From Paracoccus aeridis (GTDB lineage: Bacteria > Pseudomonadota > Alphaproteobacteria > Rhodobacterales > Rhodobacteraceae), in the NCBI RefSeq assembly GCF_004923205.2, contig NZ_SELD02000008.1, positions 1-64,000 of the forward strand: DNA of 64,000 nt. Reading direction: 5' to 3'. Of the stretch, positions 8,649 to 17,757 are shown piece after piece. The position numbers and the translations under genes are program-made. Each line of letters begins with the position of its first letter. Positions within the stretch are counted from its first letter, which is position 1. The notes beneath the pieces are model-generated. The model searched no databases, was not told the origin of the DNA, and saw only the letters and a list, made by a program, of their open reading frames with translations.

Positions 8649-9731
8649 ATGCGGATCTTTCTGGTATTGCTCGCGGCGGTCGCGGCGATGGTGGCGGGGG
8701 CCTGGCTCGGCGGCGAGACCCTGCTCGCGCGCCGGGCGGCGGCCTGGATCGCCCAGGATCCTGCCCTCGAAGCGGCCACCGTGGCCCCGCTGCGCGAGCC
8801 TGACCGGATCGGCCTCGGCCTGACCGGCGCGACGGTCGAGACCGCCGGGGGCCGGGCGGTCTTCCCGACGCTTGCGCTCTGGGCCGCGCCGACCAGGCCC
8901 AACCGCTTCCACGCGACGCTGCCGCCGCAGATGACGCTGCCCGTCGCGGGTCGCCCGCAGGAGGTCACGGCAGACGGCGCGGGCCTGTCCACCACGGTGT
9001 CACCGCTACATTCCATGTCGGTGACCGAGGCCGCGCTGACCAGCGGGCCGATCACGGTCGCGGGCGCGCCGGCGCTTCAGGGCATCAGCCTGACGGCCGC
9101 GATGGTGAAGCTCGGCAACCGTGCGCCGCGCGGCGCCCGGACGGCTTACCTGATCACCGCCGACGTGACCGGGCTCATGCCGGCTGCCTTCACGGCGGCG
9201 TCCGGAAATGCGGGCGCCGCGACCCTGTCTGGGCCGCTGGGGACGAAGGGGACGGCGCGGGTCTATCTCGACCGGCCGTGGACGGCGGGTGCGGGCGCGC
9301 CCCGGCCGCAGCTTCAGGGGCTGCAGACCGACGGGCTGGAGTTCACCCTGGGCGAGGCGTCGGCAAGGCTGCTGGGACGGGTCGAACGCGATGCGGCGGG
9401 CTTCGCCTCGGGCACCGCATACATCTATACCGCCGATGCCCGCGCGTTCCTTGATGCGGCGGCGGCGAGCGGCGCCATGCCTGCGGGGCTGGTGCCGCTG
9501 GCGGCGACGATGCTGACGAACCTGGCGGGCCAGCCGGCAGGCCAGTCGCCGGGCCAGTCCGCGGGTCAGCCGGAAGCTGGACCGCAGGCGTCCGCAGCGG
9601 CGGAGGCCGGTTCGCAACCTGCCGCCCCGCCCGCGCCCGAGCCGGGCGAGATTCGGCTGCCGCTGGTGTTCGAGAACGGCAAGGCCACCGTCGGCGGGAT
9701 GCCGGTCGGGCCGGCCCCGCGTCTGGACTGA
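8649..9731 (+). CDS. DUF2125 family protein (secreted or membrane-anchored)
   Basis: Product of 360 residues with an N-terminal hydrophobic segment (MRIFLVLLAAVAAMVAGAWL), then a beta-rich region resembling DUF2125 proteins of Alphaproteobacteria. Their function is not established. Residues about 290-330 are low-complexity (GQPAGQSPGQSAGQ, then Ala/Pro-rich), encoded by diverged 12-base repeats at 9524-9575. The start was chosen at the ATG directly before the hydrophobic segment; the frame is open further upstream. It converges with the tyrC gene. Confidence 0.6.
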   Translation: MRIFLVLLAAVAAMVAGAWLGGETLLARRAAAWIAQDPALEAATVAPLREPDRIGLGLTGATVETAGGRAVFPTLALWAAPTRPNRFHATLPPQMTLPVAGRPQEVTADGAGLSTTVSPLHSMSVTEAALTSGPITVAGAPALQGISLTAAMVKLGNRAPRGARTAYLITADVTGLMPAAFTAASGNAGAATLSGPLGTKGTARVYLDRPWTAGAGAPRPQLQGLQTDGLEFTLGEASARLLGRVERDAAGFASGTAYIYTADARAFLDAAAASGAMPAGLVPLAATMLTNLAGQPAGQSPGQSAGQPEAGPQASAAAEAGSQPAAPPAPEPGEIRLPLVFENGKATVGGMPVGPAPRLD

Positions 9732-9751
9732 ACCGCCCAGGGGGCGGCCCC

Positions 9752-10690
9752 TCAGCCCTGCGGCTTGCCGGCCGCCAGCAGCGCGCGGCCGAAATCGGGC
9801 GCGGCGGTGTCCTGGCCCGCGTCGATGATGCCGCGGCGGATCGCGCGGGTGCGGCCGAAATAGTCGTGCAGCAGCGGCCCGTCGCCCATCCGGATCGCGC
9901 GCTGCAGCATGAACAGCTCTTCCGTGAAGCGGCCGAGGATGTCCAGCGTCGCCTCGCGGTTGTGCAGGAACACGTCGCGCCACATCGTCGGGTCGGACGC
10001 CGCGATCCGGGTGAAGTCGCGGAACCCGGCGGCGGAATAGTTGATGACCTCGCTTTCGGTCACGCGGCTCAGGTGGTCGGCGACGCCCACCATCGTGTAG
10101 GCGATCAGGTGCGGCGCGTGGCTGGTGACCGCCAGCACGAGGTCGTGGTGAACCGCGTCCATCATGTCGGCCTTCGCGCCCATCCCGCGGATCAGCGCGC
10201 GCAGCCGCGACTGTGCCGCCTCGTCCGTGCCGGGCAGCGGCGTGAGAAGCCACCAGCGGTCGCGGAACAGCGTGGCGAAGCCGGATTCGGGCCCTGAATG
10301 TTCGGTCCCGGCCAGCGGGTGGCCGGGGATGAAGTGGACGCCCGCGGGAACATGGGGCGCGACCGCATCGATGACCGACTGCTTGACCGATCCCACGTCT
10401 GTCAGCACCGCGCCGGGCACGAGATGCGGCGCGATCTCGCGCGCGACCTCGGCCATCGCGCCCACCGGCACGCACAGCACGACGAGATCGGCGCCTTCGA
10501 CGGCCTCGGCCGCGGTGTCGAAGACCCGGTCGACAAGCCCGATGCGGCGGGCGGTGTCGCGCGTCGCCTCGCTGCGCGCGTGGCCCGTGACCTCGTCCGC
10601 AAGGTCGCCCTGGCGGATCGCGTGGGCCATTGACCCCGCGATCAGGCCTAGCCCGATCAGCGCCACGCGGCGGAACGGCCGGTCGGTCAT
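9752..10690 (-). CDS. tyrC: Prephenate/arogenate dehydrogenase
   Basis: NAD(P)-dependent oxidative decarboxylation of prephenate or arogenate in tyrosine synthesis. The Rossmann motif GLGLIAGS lies at residues 12-19 and the family blocks [16 protein letters not shown] and [18 protein letters not shown] carry the substrate-binding histidines. Length (312 aa) is normal. The start at 10690 forms an ATGA overlap with the stop of the upstream aminotransferase gene, so the two are translationally coupled; upstream in-frame codons lie inside that gene and were rejected. tyrA would be an equivalent symbol. Confidence 0.88.
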   Translation of the reverse strand: MTDRPFRRVALIGLGLIAGSMAHAIRQGDLADEVTGHARSEATRDTARRIGLVDRVFDTAAEAVEGADLVVLCVPVGAMAEVAREIAPHLVPGAVLTDVGSVKQSVIDAVAPHVPAGVHFIPGHPLAGTEHSGPESGFATLFRDRWWLLTPLPGTDEAAQSRLRALIRGMGAKADMMDAVHHDLVLAVTSHAPHLIAYTMVGVADHLSRVTESEVINYSAAGFRDFTRIAASDPTMWRDVFLHNREATLDILGRFTEELFMLQRAIRMGDGPLLHDYFGRTRAIRRGIIDAGQDTAAPDFGRALLAAGKPQG

Positions 10691-11802
10691 GCGGTCCGCT
10701 CCGCCGGGCCGGATGCCGCCCGGTCGGCCATGAAGCGGCCGACGATGTGGGCCACCCGGCGGCATGACGCCTCGTCGCCGACGGTGATGCGCAGGCATTC
10801 CGGCAGGCCGTAGCCCGCGACGCGGCGGACGACGATGCCTTCGGCCCGCAGCGCCTCGTCGCAGGCGGCGGCGGTCGGCTCGTCCTCGAAGCGGGCGAGG
10901 ATGAAGTTCGCGGATGACGGATCGGACGGCACCCCGCGGTCGGCCAGCGCGTCGGCAAGCCAGGCCCGCATCCGCGCGTTCTCGGCCCGCGAGCGGTCCA
11001 CGTGCTCGCGGTCCATGACCGCCGCCAGCGCCCCGTCGAGCGCGGGGCCGGACAGGTTGAAGGGGCCGCGGATGCGGTTCAACACGTCGATGACCCCGCG
11101 CGGGCCGTAGCCCCAGCCGACGCGCAAGCCGCCTAGGCCGTAGATCTTGGAGAAGGTGCGCAGCATGACGACGTTCGGCAGGTCGGTCGCCAGCGCCGCG
11201 CCGCCGTCATAGTCGGCGCCCGCGTATTCGGCATAGGCCGCGTCGATGGCGACGATCGCCTGCGGCACCGCGCGGGCCAGCCGTTCCAGGTCGGACAGCG
11301 GCACCATCGTCCCGGTCGGGTTGTTGGGGTTGGCCACGAACACCAGCCGCGTCGCGGGCGTCGCACCCTCGATCAGCGCGTCGATGTCGGTCGTGCGCTC
11401 GCGTTCCCGGACGCGCACCGGCGTCGCACCCGCGGCCATCGCGCTGATCGGGTACATGAGAAACCCGTGTTCCGTGAACAGGACCTCGGTCCCCGGTCCG
11501 GCATAGGCCTGGCAGAGAAAGTGGATGATCTCGTCCGATCCCACCCCGCAGATGATGCGGTCGGGGTCCAGCCGGTGAACCTCGCCGATCGCGCGGCGCA
11601 GGGTCGCGTGGTCGGTCGGCGGGTAGCGGTGCATGACGTGGGCGGCGCGGATCACCGCGTCGCGCGCCTTGGGCGACGGCCCGAACGGGTTCTCGTTCGA
11701 GCTCAGCTTCAGCACCTCGCTGCGCCCTGCGACCTGCGCCGCGCCGGGTTCGTACAGCGCGATGTCCATGATGCCGGGCTGTGGCTGGATCGTCTGGCTC
11801 AT
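10687..11802 (-). CDS. hisC: Histidinol-phosphate/aromatic aminotransferase
   Basis: Fold-type I PLP aminotransferase of 371 residues. Visible motifs are [12 protein letters not shown] near the N-terminus, [12 protein letters not shown], the Schiff-base lysine in [12 protein letters not shown], and the arginine in CLRITVGD. The ATG at 11802 has GAGGGAGA upstream; a GTG two codons earlier is less likely. Coupling to tyrC suggests that it works on aromatic acids (prephenate or phenylpyruvate) as well as, or instead of, histidinol phosphate. That is inference from the operon. Confidence 0.85.
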   Translation of the reverse strand: MSQTIQPQPGIMDIALYEPGAAQVAGRSEVLKLSSNENPFGPSPKARDAVIRAAHVMHRYPPTDHATLRRAIGEVHRLDPDRIICGVGSDEIIHFLCQAYAGPGTEVLFTEHGFLMYPISAMAAGATPVRVRERERTTDIDALIEGATPATRLVFVANPNNPTGTMVPLSDLERLARAVPQAIVAIDAAYAEYAGADYDGGAALATDLPNVVMLRTFSKIYGLGGLRVGWGYGPRGVIDVLNRIRGPFNLSGPALDGALAAVMDREHVDRSRAENARMRAWLADALADRGVPSDPSSANFILARFEDEPTAAACDEALRAEGIVVRRVAGYGLPECLRITVGDEASCRRVAHIVGRFMADRAASGPAERTA

Positions 11803-11901
11803 CGGCACTCTCCCTCGCGTCGGCGTTTCTTAGGCTTGCGGCGGACGCTTGGAAAGGGCCGCGGGCCGGGGCCGGGCGGCGCATGGCCCGCACGCCACAG
11901 G

Positions 11902-11936
11902 AAAGCCCCGGGCGCGGGGATGCCGCCGCCCGGGGC
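11902..11936 (-). terminator. Terminator of the sugar-uptake operon
   Basis: A 9-bp perfect stem (GCCCCGGGC at 11905-11913 with its complement at 11928-11936) lies just after the substrate-binding protein gene on the minus strand and is followed by TTT. The T run is short, so strength is uncertain. Confidence 0.55.
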
Positions 11937-11952
11937 CCCGGTGCAAGCCCGA

Positions 11953-12927
11953 TCAGAACGGGCTGTCGGGGAAGTAGTAGCGCTCGGCGTTCTCGGGCGT
12001 GATCAGCTGGCTGCCGATGATGTAGCGGCCCGCCATCGGCGCGTCCGACACGAAGTGCAGCGCCGTCATCTCGATCGCGGACGAGATCAGCGCCGGCGGG
12101 TAGGTCACGTTCACCGGCAGCTGCGGGTCCTTGTCCATGATCCGCTTGACGATGTCCTTCATGCCGGCGCCGCCGACGACGACCATTTCGTCCTCGCGGC
12201 CCGCCTGCGCGATCGCTTCCAGGACGCCCACGGCCATGTCGTCGTCGGCCGCCCAGACGGCGTCGATTTCCGGGTACTTGGCGAGGTAGTCCTGCATCAC
12301 GTTGAAGGCGTCGTCGCGGTTCCAGTTGCCGTGCTGCATGTCGAGGATCTCCTTGTCGGAGCCTTCGAGCGCGGCCTGGAACGCCTCCACCCGCTCGTTG
12401 TCGAGCGTGGTCGGGATGCCGCGCAGGACGACGATCTTGCCGCCGGCCTTCAGGTTGTCGCGGAAGTATTCGCCCGCGACGCGGCCGAAGGCGGTGTTGT
12501 CGCCCGCGACGTACAGGTCCTCGATCCCCTCTTCCGCGAGGCCGCGGTCCACGACGGTCACGAACTTGCCCGCGGCCTTCACCTGCTTGACCGGGTCGGT
12601 CAGCGGCTCGGATTCGAAGGGCAGCACGACCAGCCCGTCGATGTCGCGTGTGGCCAGCATGTCCTCGATGTCCGAGACCTGCTTGGCGGCGTCGCCCGCG
12701 GTCGCCAGCACGAAGCTGACGTTCGGGTAGGTCTCGCCCAGCCGGTCGATGGTCTGCTGGGCGTGCCAGTTCAGCCCGCCCATGAAGCCGTGGGTCGCGG
12801 ACGGGATCGACACCCCGATCACGACCGGCTCGGCGGCCCCGGCGGCGTCCTGCGCGAAGGCGGTCCCCGCCGCCATCGACAGCGCGGCCGCGGCCACGGT
12901 GAGTTTCAGCAAGTTGCGACGGATCAT
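11953..12927 (-). CDS. Sugar ABC transporter periplasmic binding protein
   Basis: A 324-residue protein with a Sec signal peptide (MIRRNLLKLTVAAAALSMAAGTAFA) and a type 1 periplasmic-binding (ribose-binding-like) fold. It contains PVVIGVSIPSATHGF, DGLVVLPFES, AVWAADDDMAVGVLEA and a C-terminal PENAERYYF. It captures a sugar for the permease/ATPase pair upstream. The substrate cannot be read from sequence. It is the last gene of the operon, 41 bases after the permease stop, and carries its own good ribosome-binding site (AGGGAGG). Confidence 0.88.
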   Translation of the reverse strand: MIRRNLLKLTVAAAALSMAAGTAFAQDAAGAAEPVVIGVSIPSATHGFMGGLNWHAQQTIDRLGETYPNVSFVLATAGDAAKQVSDIEDMLATRDIDGLVVLPFESEPLTDPVKQVKAAGKFVTVVDRGLAEEGIEDLYVAGDNTAFGRVAGEYFRDNLKAGGKIVVLRGIPTTLDNERVEAFQAALEGSDKEILDMQHGNWNRDDAFNVMQDYLAKYPEIDAVWAADDDMAVGVLEAIAQAGREDEMVVVGGAGMKDIVKRIMDKDPQLPVNVTYPPALISSAIEMTALHFVSDAPMAGRYIIGSQLITPENAERYYFPDSPF

Positions 12928-12968
12928 TGGTTCCTCCCTAGATTATCCGTTCGGGTCAGGTTGCGTCC

Positions 12969-13940
12969 TTAGGCATCGGCGGGGCGCTTCTCGCGCTGCA
13001 GGACCACGGCAAGCACGATGATGATCCCCTGGATCGCGCCGTTCAGGTACGGGCTGACCAGGTCCGCGAGGTTCAGGATGTTGTCGATCAGGCTGAGGAT
13101 CAGGACGCCGACCACGGTGCCCCAGACCCGGCCCCGGCCCCCTTTCAGCGCGGTGCCGCCGATGATGACGGCGGCGATCGCCTCGAGTTCCCAAAGGACG
13201 CCGGTCGAGCCCGAGGCGGAACCGAGGCGCGGGACGTAGAGGATGGTCGCAAGCCCGACCAGCGCGCCCAGCAGGACGTAGGTCTGCAGGCGCACCCGCT
13301 CGACGTCCACCGCAGAGTAGCGGGCGACGCGGTCGTTCGACCCGATCGCCTCGACATGGCGCCCGAAGCGGGTGTGGCGCATCAGCCATTCGCCGAGGAT
13401 CGCCACGACCGCGAAGATGATGATCGGCCAGGTGATCCAGCCGATCCCCGAGAAATAGACCGGCCGGTAGAGCCCGCGCAGCCCGGAATCGAGGCTCAGC
13501 GTGCCGCCGTCGGCCAGCCACGTCACGAGGCTGCGGAAGATCCCCATCGTGCCCAGCGTGACGATGAACGCCTCGATCCGCGCCTTGGTCACCAGCGCGC
13601 CGTTGACCCACCCGGCCAGCACCCCGCCCAGCAGCGCGGCGGCCATGCCGATCAGGATCGTGGACCAGTTTTCCCCCGTGATCGGCGCGAGCCAGTTCAT
13701 CACCATGATCATCGCGCCGGCAAGGAACGCTGCCATCGATCCCACCGACAGGTCGAGGCCCCCCTGCGTGATCACGAAGGTCATGCCCACAGCGATCAGC
13801 CCGATGAAGGCCGACCGCGCCAGCACGTTCGACAGGTTCGCGGGCGCGAGAAAGGCGGGATTCAGCAGCGCGCCCAGGATGAACAGGCCGACCAGCGCGA
13901 CCAGCGGGCCCAGCAGGTGAAAGTCGATGCGTCGCGTCAT
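12969..13940 (-). CDS. Sugar ABC transporter permease (RbsC family)
   Basis: Inner-membrane permease of 323 residues with about eight to ten hydrophobic segments. The family signature lies around residues 46-80 (GMTFVITQGGLDLSVGSMAA), and GTALKGGRGRVWGTVVGV near the C-terminus is the ATPase-contact loop typical of carbohydrate uptake 2 (RbsC-like) transporters. Its start overlaps the ATPase stop by ATGA, so the two subunits are coupled. Confidence 0.92.
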   Translation of the reverse strand: MTRRIDFHLLGPLVALVGLFILGALLNPAFLAPANLSNVLARSAFIGLIAVGMTFVITQGGLDLSVGSMAAFLAGAMIMVMNWLAPITGENWSTILIGMAAALLGGVLAGWVNGALVTKARIEAFIVTLGTMGIFRSLVTWLADGGTLSLDSGLRGLYRPVYFSGIGWITWPIIIFAVVAILGEWLMRHTRFGRHVEAIGSNDRVARYSAVDVERVRLQTYVLLGALVGLATILYVPRLGSASGSTGVLWELEAIAAVIIGGTALKGGRGRVWGTVVGVLILSLIDNILNLADLVSPYLNGAIQGIIIVLAVVLQREKRPADA

Positions 13941-15481
13941 GCGGGTTCCTTCTGCGTATCACCTTGCTGCGTGTCACCCTGCGCGGCGCCGCCCGCGGCG
14001 CCCGCGACACCCATGGCAAGGCGGACGATGTTTTCCTCGGTGATCTGCGGCCCCGCGACCTCGCCCGCGATGCGACCCTGGCGCATGACCAGCACGCGGT
14101 CGGCTAGGCCCATCACCTCGGGGAGTTCGGAGGAAATCACGACGACGCCGCGTCCGCCCGCGGCAAGCGCGCGGACGAAGCGGTAGATCTGCTGCTTGGT
14201 GCCGACGTCGATCCCGCGCGTGGGTTCGTCGATGATGACGATCCTGGGCTCGGTCAGCATGGTCTTGGCCAGCAGCAGCTTCTGCTGGTTCCCGCCCGAC
14301 AGCGCACCGGCCGGCATGTCGGGCGACGCGGCGCGGATGTCGAACTCGCGTGTTGCGTCCGCCATGGCGGCGGCTTCGCGCGCGCCGTCGATGCGGAAGC
14401 CGAAGCTGCCCAGCGCCGAGAGCGTCAGGTTCTGCGTCAGCGGCTTGTCCAGCAGCAGCCCCGCTTCCTTCCGGTCCTCGGTCAGGTAGGCAATGCCCGC
14501 CTGCGCCGCGTCGGCGGGGGTGCGGATCTGCACGGGCGCCCTGCGAACGGAGATCCGGCCCTCGCTGCGGCGCAGGCCCGCGATCGCCTCGGCAAGCTCG
14601 GTCCGGCCAGACCCAACCAGGCCCGCGATCCCCAGCACCTCGCCGTGCCGCAATGTCACGGTCGCGTCATGCACCGGCACCGTGCCGGGGACGTTCAGGT
14701 GCTCCACCCGCAGCAACTCGTCGCCGAAGCCCGCGGCCTTGGCCGGGAAGATGTCGGCGAGCTCGCGCCCCACCATCGCCGTGGCCATCCCGTCCTCGGT
14801 CATGTCGCCCCGGACGGCGCGGGCCACGACCGAACCGTCGCGCAGCACGGTGATGCGGTCGGCGAGCCGCGCGACCTCGTCCAGCCGGTGCGAACAGAAC
14901 AGCAGCGCCACACCTTCCGCGCGCAGCCGGTCCACCTGCGCGTAGAGCGATTCGACCTCGCGGTGGGTCAGCGCGGCCGAGGGCTCGTCCATGATGAAGA
15001 CGCGGGCTTGGCGGGACAGGGCCTTGGCGATCTCGACCATCTGCCGGTCGGGGACCGACAGGTCGCGGATCAGCGCCGTCGGGCGGATCGGGGTGTCGAG
15101 CCGCGCCAGCAACGCCGCCGCCGCTTCCGCCATCGCCCTGTGATCGAGACGCGGGCCGCGCGTGATCTCGCGCCCCAGAAAGATGTTCGCGGCCACCGAC
15201 AGGTCGGGAACGAGGTTGAATTCCTGGTGGATCACCACGATCCCGGCCGCTTCCGCCGCCGGGCCGCTGAGATGGGTCGCGGGCTTGCCGTCCAGCAGCA
15301 CCTGCCCCGTGGTGGGCTGCAGGAAGCCGCCGAGGATCTTCATGATCGTCGACTTGCCGGCGCCGTTCTCGCCGATCAGCGCGTGGACCTCGCCCGCCTG
15401 CAGGGGCAGGTCGACGCCGTGCAGCACCTCGATGTCGCCGAAGCGACGGGTGACGCCGGAAAGCGCGAGGACCGGGGTCAT
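13937..15481 (-). CDS. Sugar ABC transporter ATP-binding protein (two ABC domains)
   Basis: The 514-residue product has duplicated ABC cassettes like RbsA/XylG. The first has Walker A GENGAGKST (residues about 38-46) and Walker B VFIMDEPSA. The second keeps LSGGNQQKLLLAK and VIIDEPTRGIDVG but has the degenerate P-loop GLVGSGRTEL usual in this family. The start at 15481 forms ATGA with the upstream oxidoreductase stop; the frame is open further upstream inside that gene. The C-terminus ends in a short Gln-rich repeat (QGDTQQGDTQ). Confidence 0.92.
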   Translation of the reverse strand: MTPVLALSGVTRRFGDIEVLHGVDLPLQAGEVHALIGENGAGKSTIMKILGGFLQPTTGQVLLDGKPATHLSGPAAEAAGIVVIHQEFNLVPDLSVAANIFLGREITRGPRLDHRAMAEAAAALLARLDTPIRPTALIRDLSVPDRQMVEIAKALSRQARVFIMDEPSAALTHREVESLYAQVDRLRAEGVALLFCSHRLDEVARLADRITVLRDGSVVARAVRGDMTEDGMATAMVGRELADIFPAKAAGFGDELLRVEHLNVPGTVPVHDATVTLRHGEVLGIAGLVGSGRTELAEAIAGLRRSEGRISVRRAPVQIRTPADAAQAGIAYLTEDRKEAGLLLDKPLTQNLTLSALGSFGFRIDGAREAAAMADATREFDIRAASPDMPAGALSGGNQQKLLLAKTMLTEPRIVIIDEPTRGIDVGTKQQIYRFVRALAAGGRGVVVISSELPEVMGLADRVLVMRQGRIAGEVAGPQITEENIVRLAMGVAGAAGGAAQGDTQQGDTQKEPA

Positions 15482-16578
15482 GGCCTCACCTCGACCCACG
15501 CGCCGTCGCGGGCGCCGGAGGCTTGCGCGGCGGCGATGAACGCCATGCCCGACAGCCCGTCGGACAGGCCGGGGATGCGGTCCTCGTTCCGGCAATCGCC
15601 TCCGATCACGTCGGCGATGTCGGCGTAGAGATTGGCGAAGGCTTCCAGGTAGCCTTCCGGGTGGCCCGTGGGCGTGCGCGACGATGCCGAGCGGTCGCGC
15701 GCGCGGGTCAGCAGTTGCGCAGGCCCGCCCTTGGGCGTGAAGACCAGCCGCTCGGCATCGTCGAGCCGCCATGCCAGCGCGGCCCTGGTGCCGAACACGC
15801 GCAGCGACAGCCCGCCTTCCTGCCCGACGGCGATTTGGCTGCACCACAGCCCGCCCTTCGCGCCCGACGCGTAGCGCAGCGCGATCCGGGCGTCGTCGTC
15901 CACCCGCCGCCCCGGCACCATGCTGGACAGATCGGCCGACAGCCGGTCCGGCACCTGCCCGGTCACGAAGGCCGCAAGCTGCCAGGCGTGGGTGCCGATG
16001 TCCCCGATCGCGCCCGCGCCGGCCTGCCCCGGGTCGGTGCGCCAGTCGGCCTGCTTGCTGCTGGTGTCGTCGGCCAGCCAGCCCTGCAGGAACTCCGCCT
16101 GCACCAGCCGCAGGTCGCCGATCCCGCCTTCGGCCACGATCGCGCGCGCCTCGCGCACCATGGGGTGGGCGCAGTAGTTGTGGGTCAGGAACAGCCGCGC
16201 CGTGCTGCGGGCCGCCGCGTCCGCGATGGCGCGGGCCTGGTCCGGCGTCGCGGCCAGCGGCTTGTCGCAGATGACGTGGATGCCTGCGTCGAGGAAGGCG
16301 GTCGCGACCGGCGCGTGCAGGTGGTTCGGCGTCACCACCGACACCGCGCGGATACCGTCCTGGCGCGCCGCCTCGGCCCGCGCCATCTCGCGGAAATCGG
16401 AATAGCTGCGGTCGAGCCCCACGGCGCGGGCCGATGCCTGCGCGCGGTCGGGATCCGACGACAGCGCCCCCGCGACCAGCCGGAACCGCCCGTCCATTCG
16501 CGCCGCGATGCGATGGATCGCGCCGATGAACGCGCCCTCGCCGCCGCCGACCATGCCAAGGGGGATCGCGCCCTTCAT
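15478..16578 (-). CDS. Gfo/Idh/MocA family oxidoreductase
   Basis: NAD(P)-dependent sugar or polyol dehydrogenase family, 366 residues. The N-terminal Rossmann fold shows GMVGGGEGAFIG. The EKP-type motif reads CDKPLAAT, with the lysine that is usually catalytic, and the C-terminal domain has GDIGTHAWQ. It is coupled by ATGA overlaps to the isomerase upstream and the transporter ATPase downstream, so it very likely oxidises the imported sugar. Substrate unknown. Confidence 0.87.
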   Translation of the reverse strand: MKGAIPLGMVGGGEGAFIGAIHRIAARMDGRFRLVAGALSSDPDRAQASARAVGLDRSYSDFREMARAEAARQDGIRAVSVVTPNHLHAPVATAFLDAGIHVICDKPLAATPDQARAIADAAARSTARLFLTHNYCAHPMVREARAIVAEGGIGDLRLVQAEFLQGWLADDTSSKQADWRTDPGQAGAGAIGDIGTHAWQLAAFVTGQVPDRLSADLSSMVPGRRVDDDARIALRYASGAKGGLWCSQIAVGQEGGLSLRVFGTRAALAWRLDDAERLVFTPKGGPAQLLTRARDRSASSRTPTGHPEGYLEAFANLYADIADVIGGDCRNEDRIPGLSDGLSGMAFIAAAQASGARDGAWVEVRP

Positions 16579-17630
16579 GCCAGCCCCAGCGCGGCGGCGA
16601 CCGCCGCCTTGTCCACCGGCTGCGCGGCGAAGTCGTCGAAGGCGTGCGGGGTGGTGCGGATGATGTGGCGGCGCACGAACGCCGCGCCCTCGCGCGCCCC
16701 GTCCTCGGGGTGCTTCAACGCGCATTCCCATTCAACCACCGCCCAGCCGGGGAAGCCGTGCCCCGTCAGCCGCGAGAACACCTGCCCGAAATCCACCTGC
16801 CCGTCGCCCGGGCTGCGGAACCGCCCCGCGCGGCCGGCCCACGGCTGGAACCCGCCATAGACGCCCTGCCGCCCCGTCGGCCGGAACTCGGCGTCCTTGA
16901 CGTGGAACATGCGAATGCGGTCGTGGTAGATGTCGATGTGGTCGAGATAGTCGAGCTGCTGCAGCACGAAGTGCGACGGATCATACAGCAGGTTCGCCCG
17001 GGCATGGTTGCCCACGCGGTCAAGGAACATCTCGAACGTGACGCCGTCGTGCAGATCCTCGCCCGGGTGAAGCTCGTAGCAAATGTCGACGCCCTGTTCG
17101 TCCGCGAGGTCCAGCAAGGGGCGCCAGCGGGCGGCCAGCGTGTCAAACGCGGTCTCCACCAGCCCCGGCGCCCGCTGCGGCCAGGGGTAGAGATAGGGCC
17201 ACGCGAGCGCCCCGGAAAAGCTGGCCATCGCGTCGAGGCCCAGAAGGCGGCTTGCGTGGATGGTCTTTGCGACCTGATCCACGGCCCATTCCTGCCGCGC
17301 CGTCGCGTTGCCGCGCAGGGCGCCGGGGGCAAAGGCGTTGAACGCCGCATCGTAGGCGGGATGCACGGCGACCAGCTGTCCTTGCAGGTGGCTCGACAGC
17401 TCCGTCACGGCGATGCCGTTCGCGCTGGCGATGCCCAGGAACTCGTCGCGCCAGTCCTGCGAGGACACCGCCAGATCCAGATCGAACAGCCGCGTGTCGC
17501 CGCTGGGCACCTGCACGCCTTCGTAGCCCAGCGAGGCCGCCCAGGCCGTGATCCCGTGCCAGTCGTCGAACGGCGCGACGTCCGACGCGAACTGCGCCAG
17601 AAACAGCGCCGGTCCCTTCATGGTGCGCAT
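16575..17630 (-). CDS. Sugar phosphate isomerase/epimerase (TIM barrel)
   Basis: Xylose-isomerase-like TIM barrel (AP endonuclease 2 family), 351 residues. Metal-ligand blocks are visible: CYELHPGEDLHD, LLYDPSHFVLQ, MFHVKDAEF and AVVEWECA, giving the E-D/H-H-E pattern of this fold. It is the first gene of the uptake operon. The ATG at 17630 follows AGGGGG; a GTG two codons earlier and an ATG three codons later are alternatives. Likely acts with the neighbouring Gfo/Idh oxidoreductase in a sugar or inositol-type catabolic route. Confidence 0.83.
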   Translation of the reverse strand: MRTMKGPALFLAQFASDVAPFDDWHGITAWAASLGYEGVQVPSGDTRLFDLDLAVSSQDWRDEFLGIASANGIAVTELSSHLQGQLVAVHPAYDAAFNAFAPGALRGNATARQEWAVDQVAKTIHASRLLGLDAMASFSGALAWPYLYPWPQRAPGLVETAFDTLAARWRPLLDLADEQGVDICYELHPGEDLHDGVTFEMFLDRVGNHARANLLYDPSHFVLQQLDYLDHIDIYHDRIRMFHVKDAEFRPTGRQGVYGGFQPWAGRAGRFRSPGDGQVDFGQVFSRLTGHGFPGWAVVEWECALKHPEDGAREGAAFVRRHIIRTTPHAFDDFAAQPVDKAAVAAALGLA

Positions 17631-17757
17631 GTCCACCCCCTGCCCTCGGCATCACCAATGCACGTCATGAAATCGGTTGCAATGATAATCAACGTACAAT
17701 GCAATCAATTTCGCTGCCGGGTTGCACGACGGGGCGTCACGGCACTAGCCTGTTGCC
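17631..17757. promoter_or_regulatory. Divergent promoter region with LacI-type operator
   Basis: AT-rich interval between the uptake operon (minus) and the LacI regulator (plus). TGAAATCGGTTGCA at 17668-17681 resembles the imperfect palindrome with central CG bound by LacI-family repressors (5 of 7 half-site positions pair). TGCAAT occurs directly repeated at 17678-17683 and about 17700. The regulator probably controls both itself and the operon here. Confidence 0.55.

Noticed and set aside
9732-9751. Terminator between the DUF2125 gene and tyrC
   Set aside because: A short CCGCC/GGCGG stem exists, but without T run and too weak to support.
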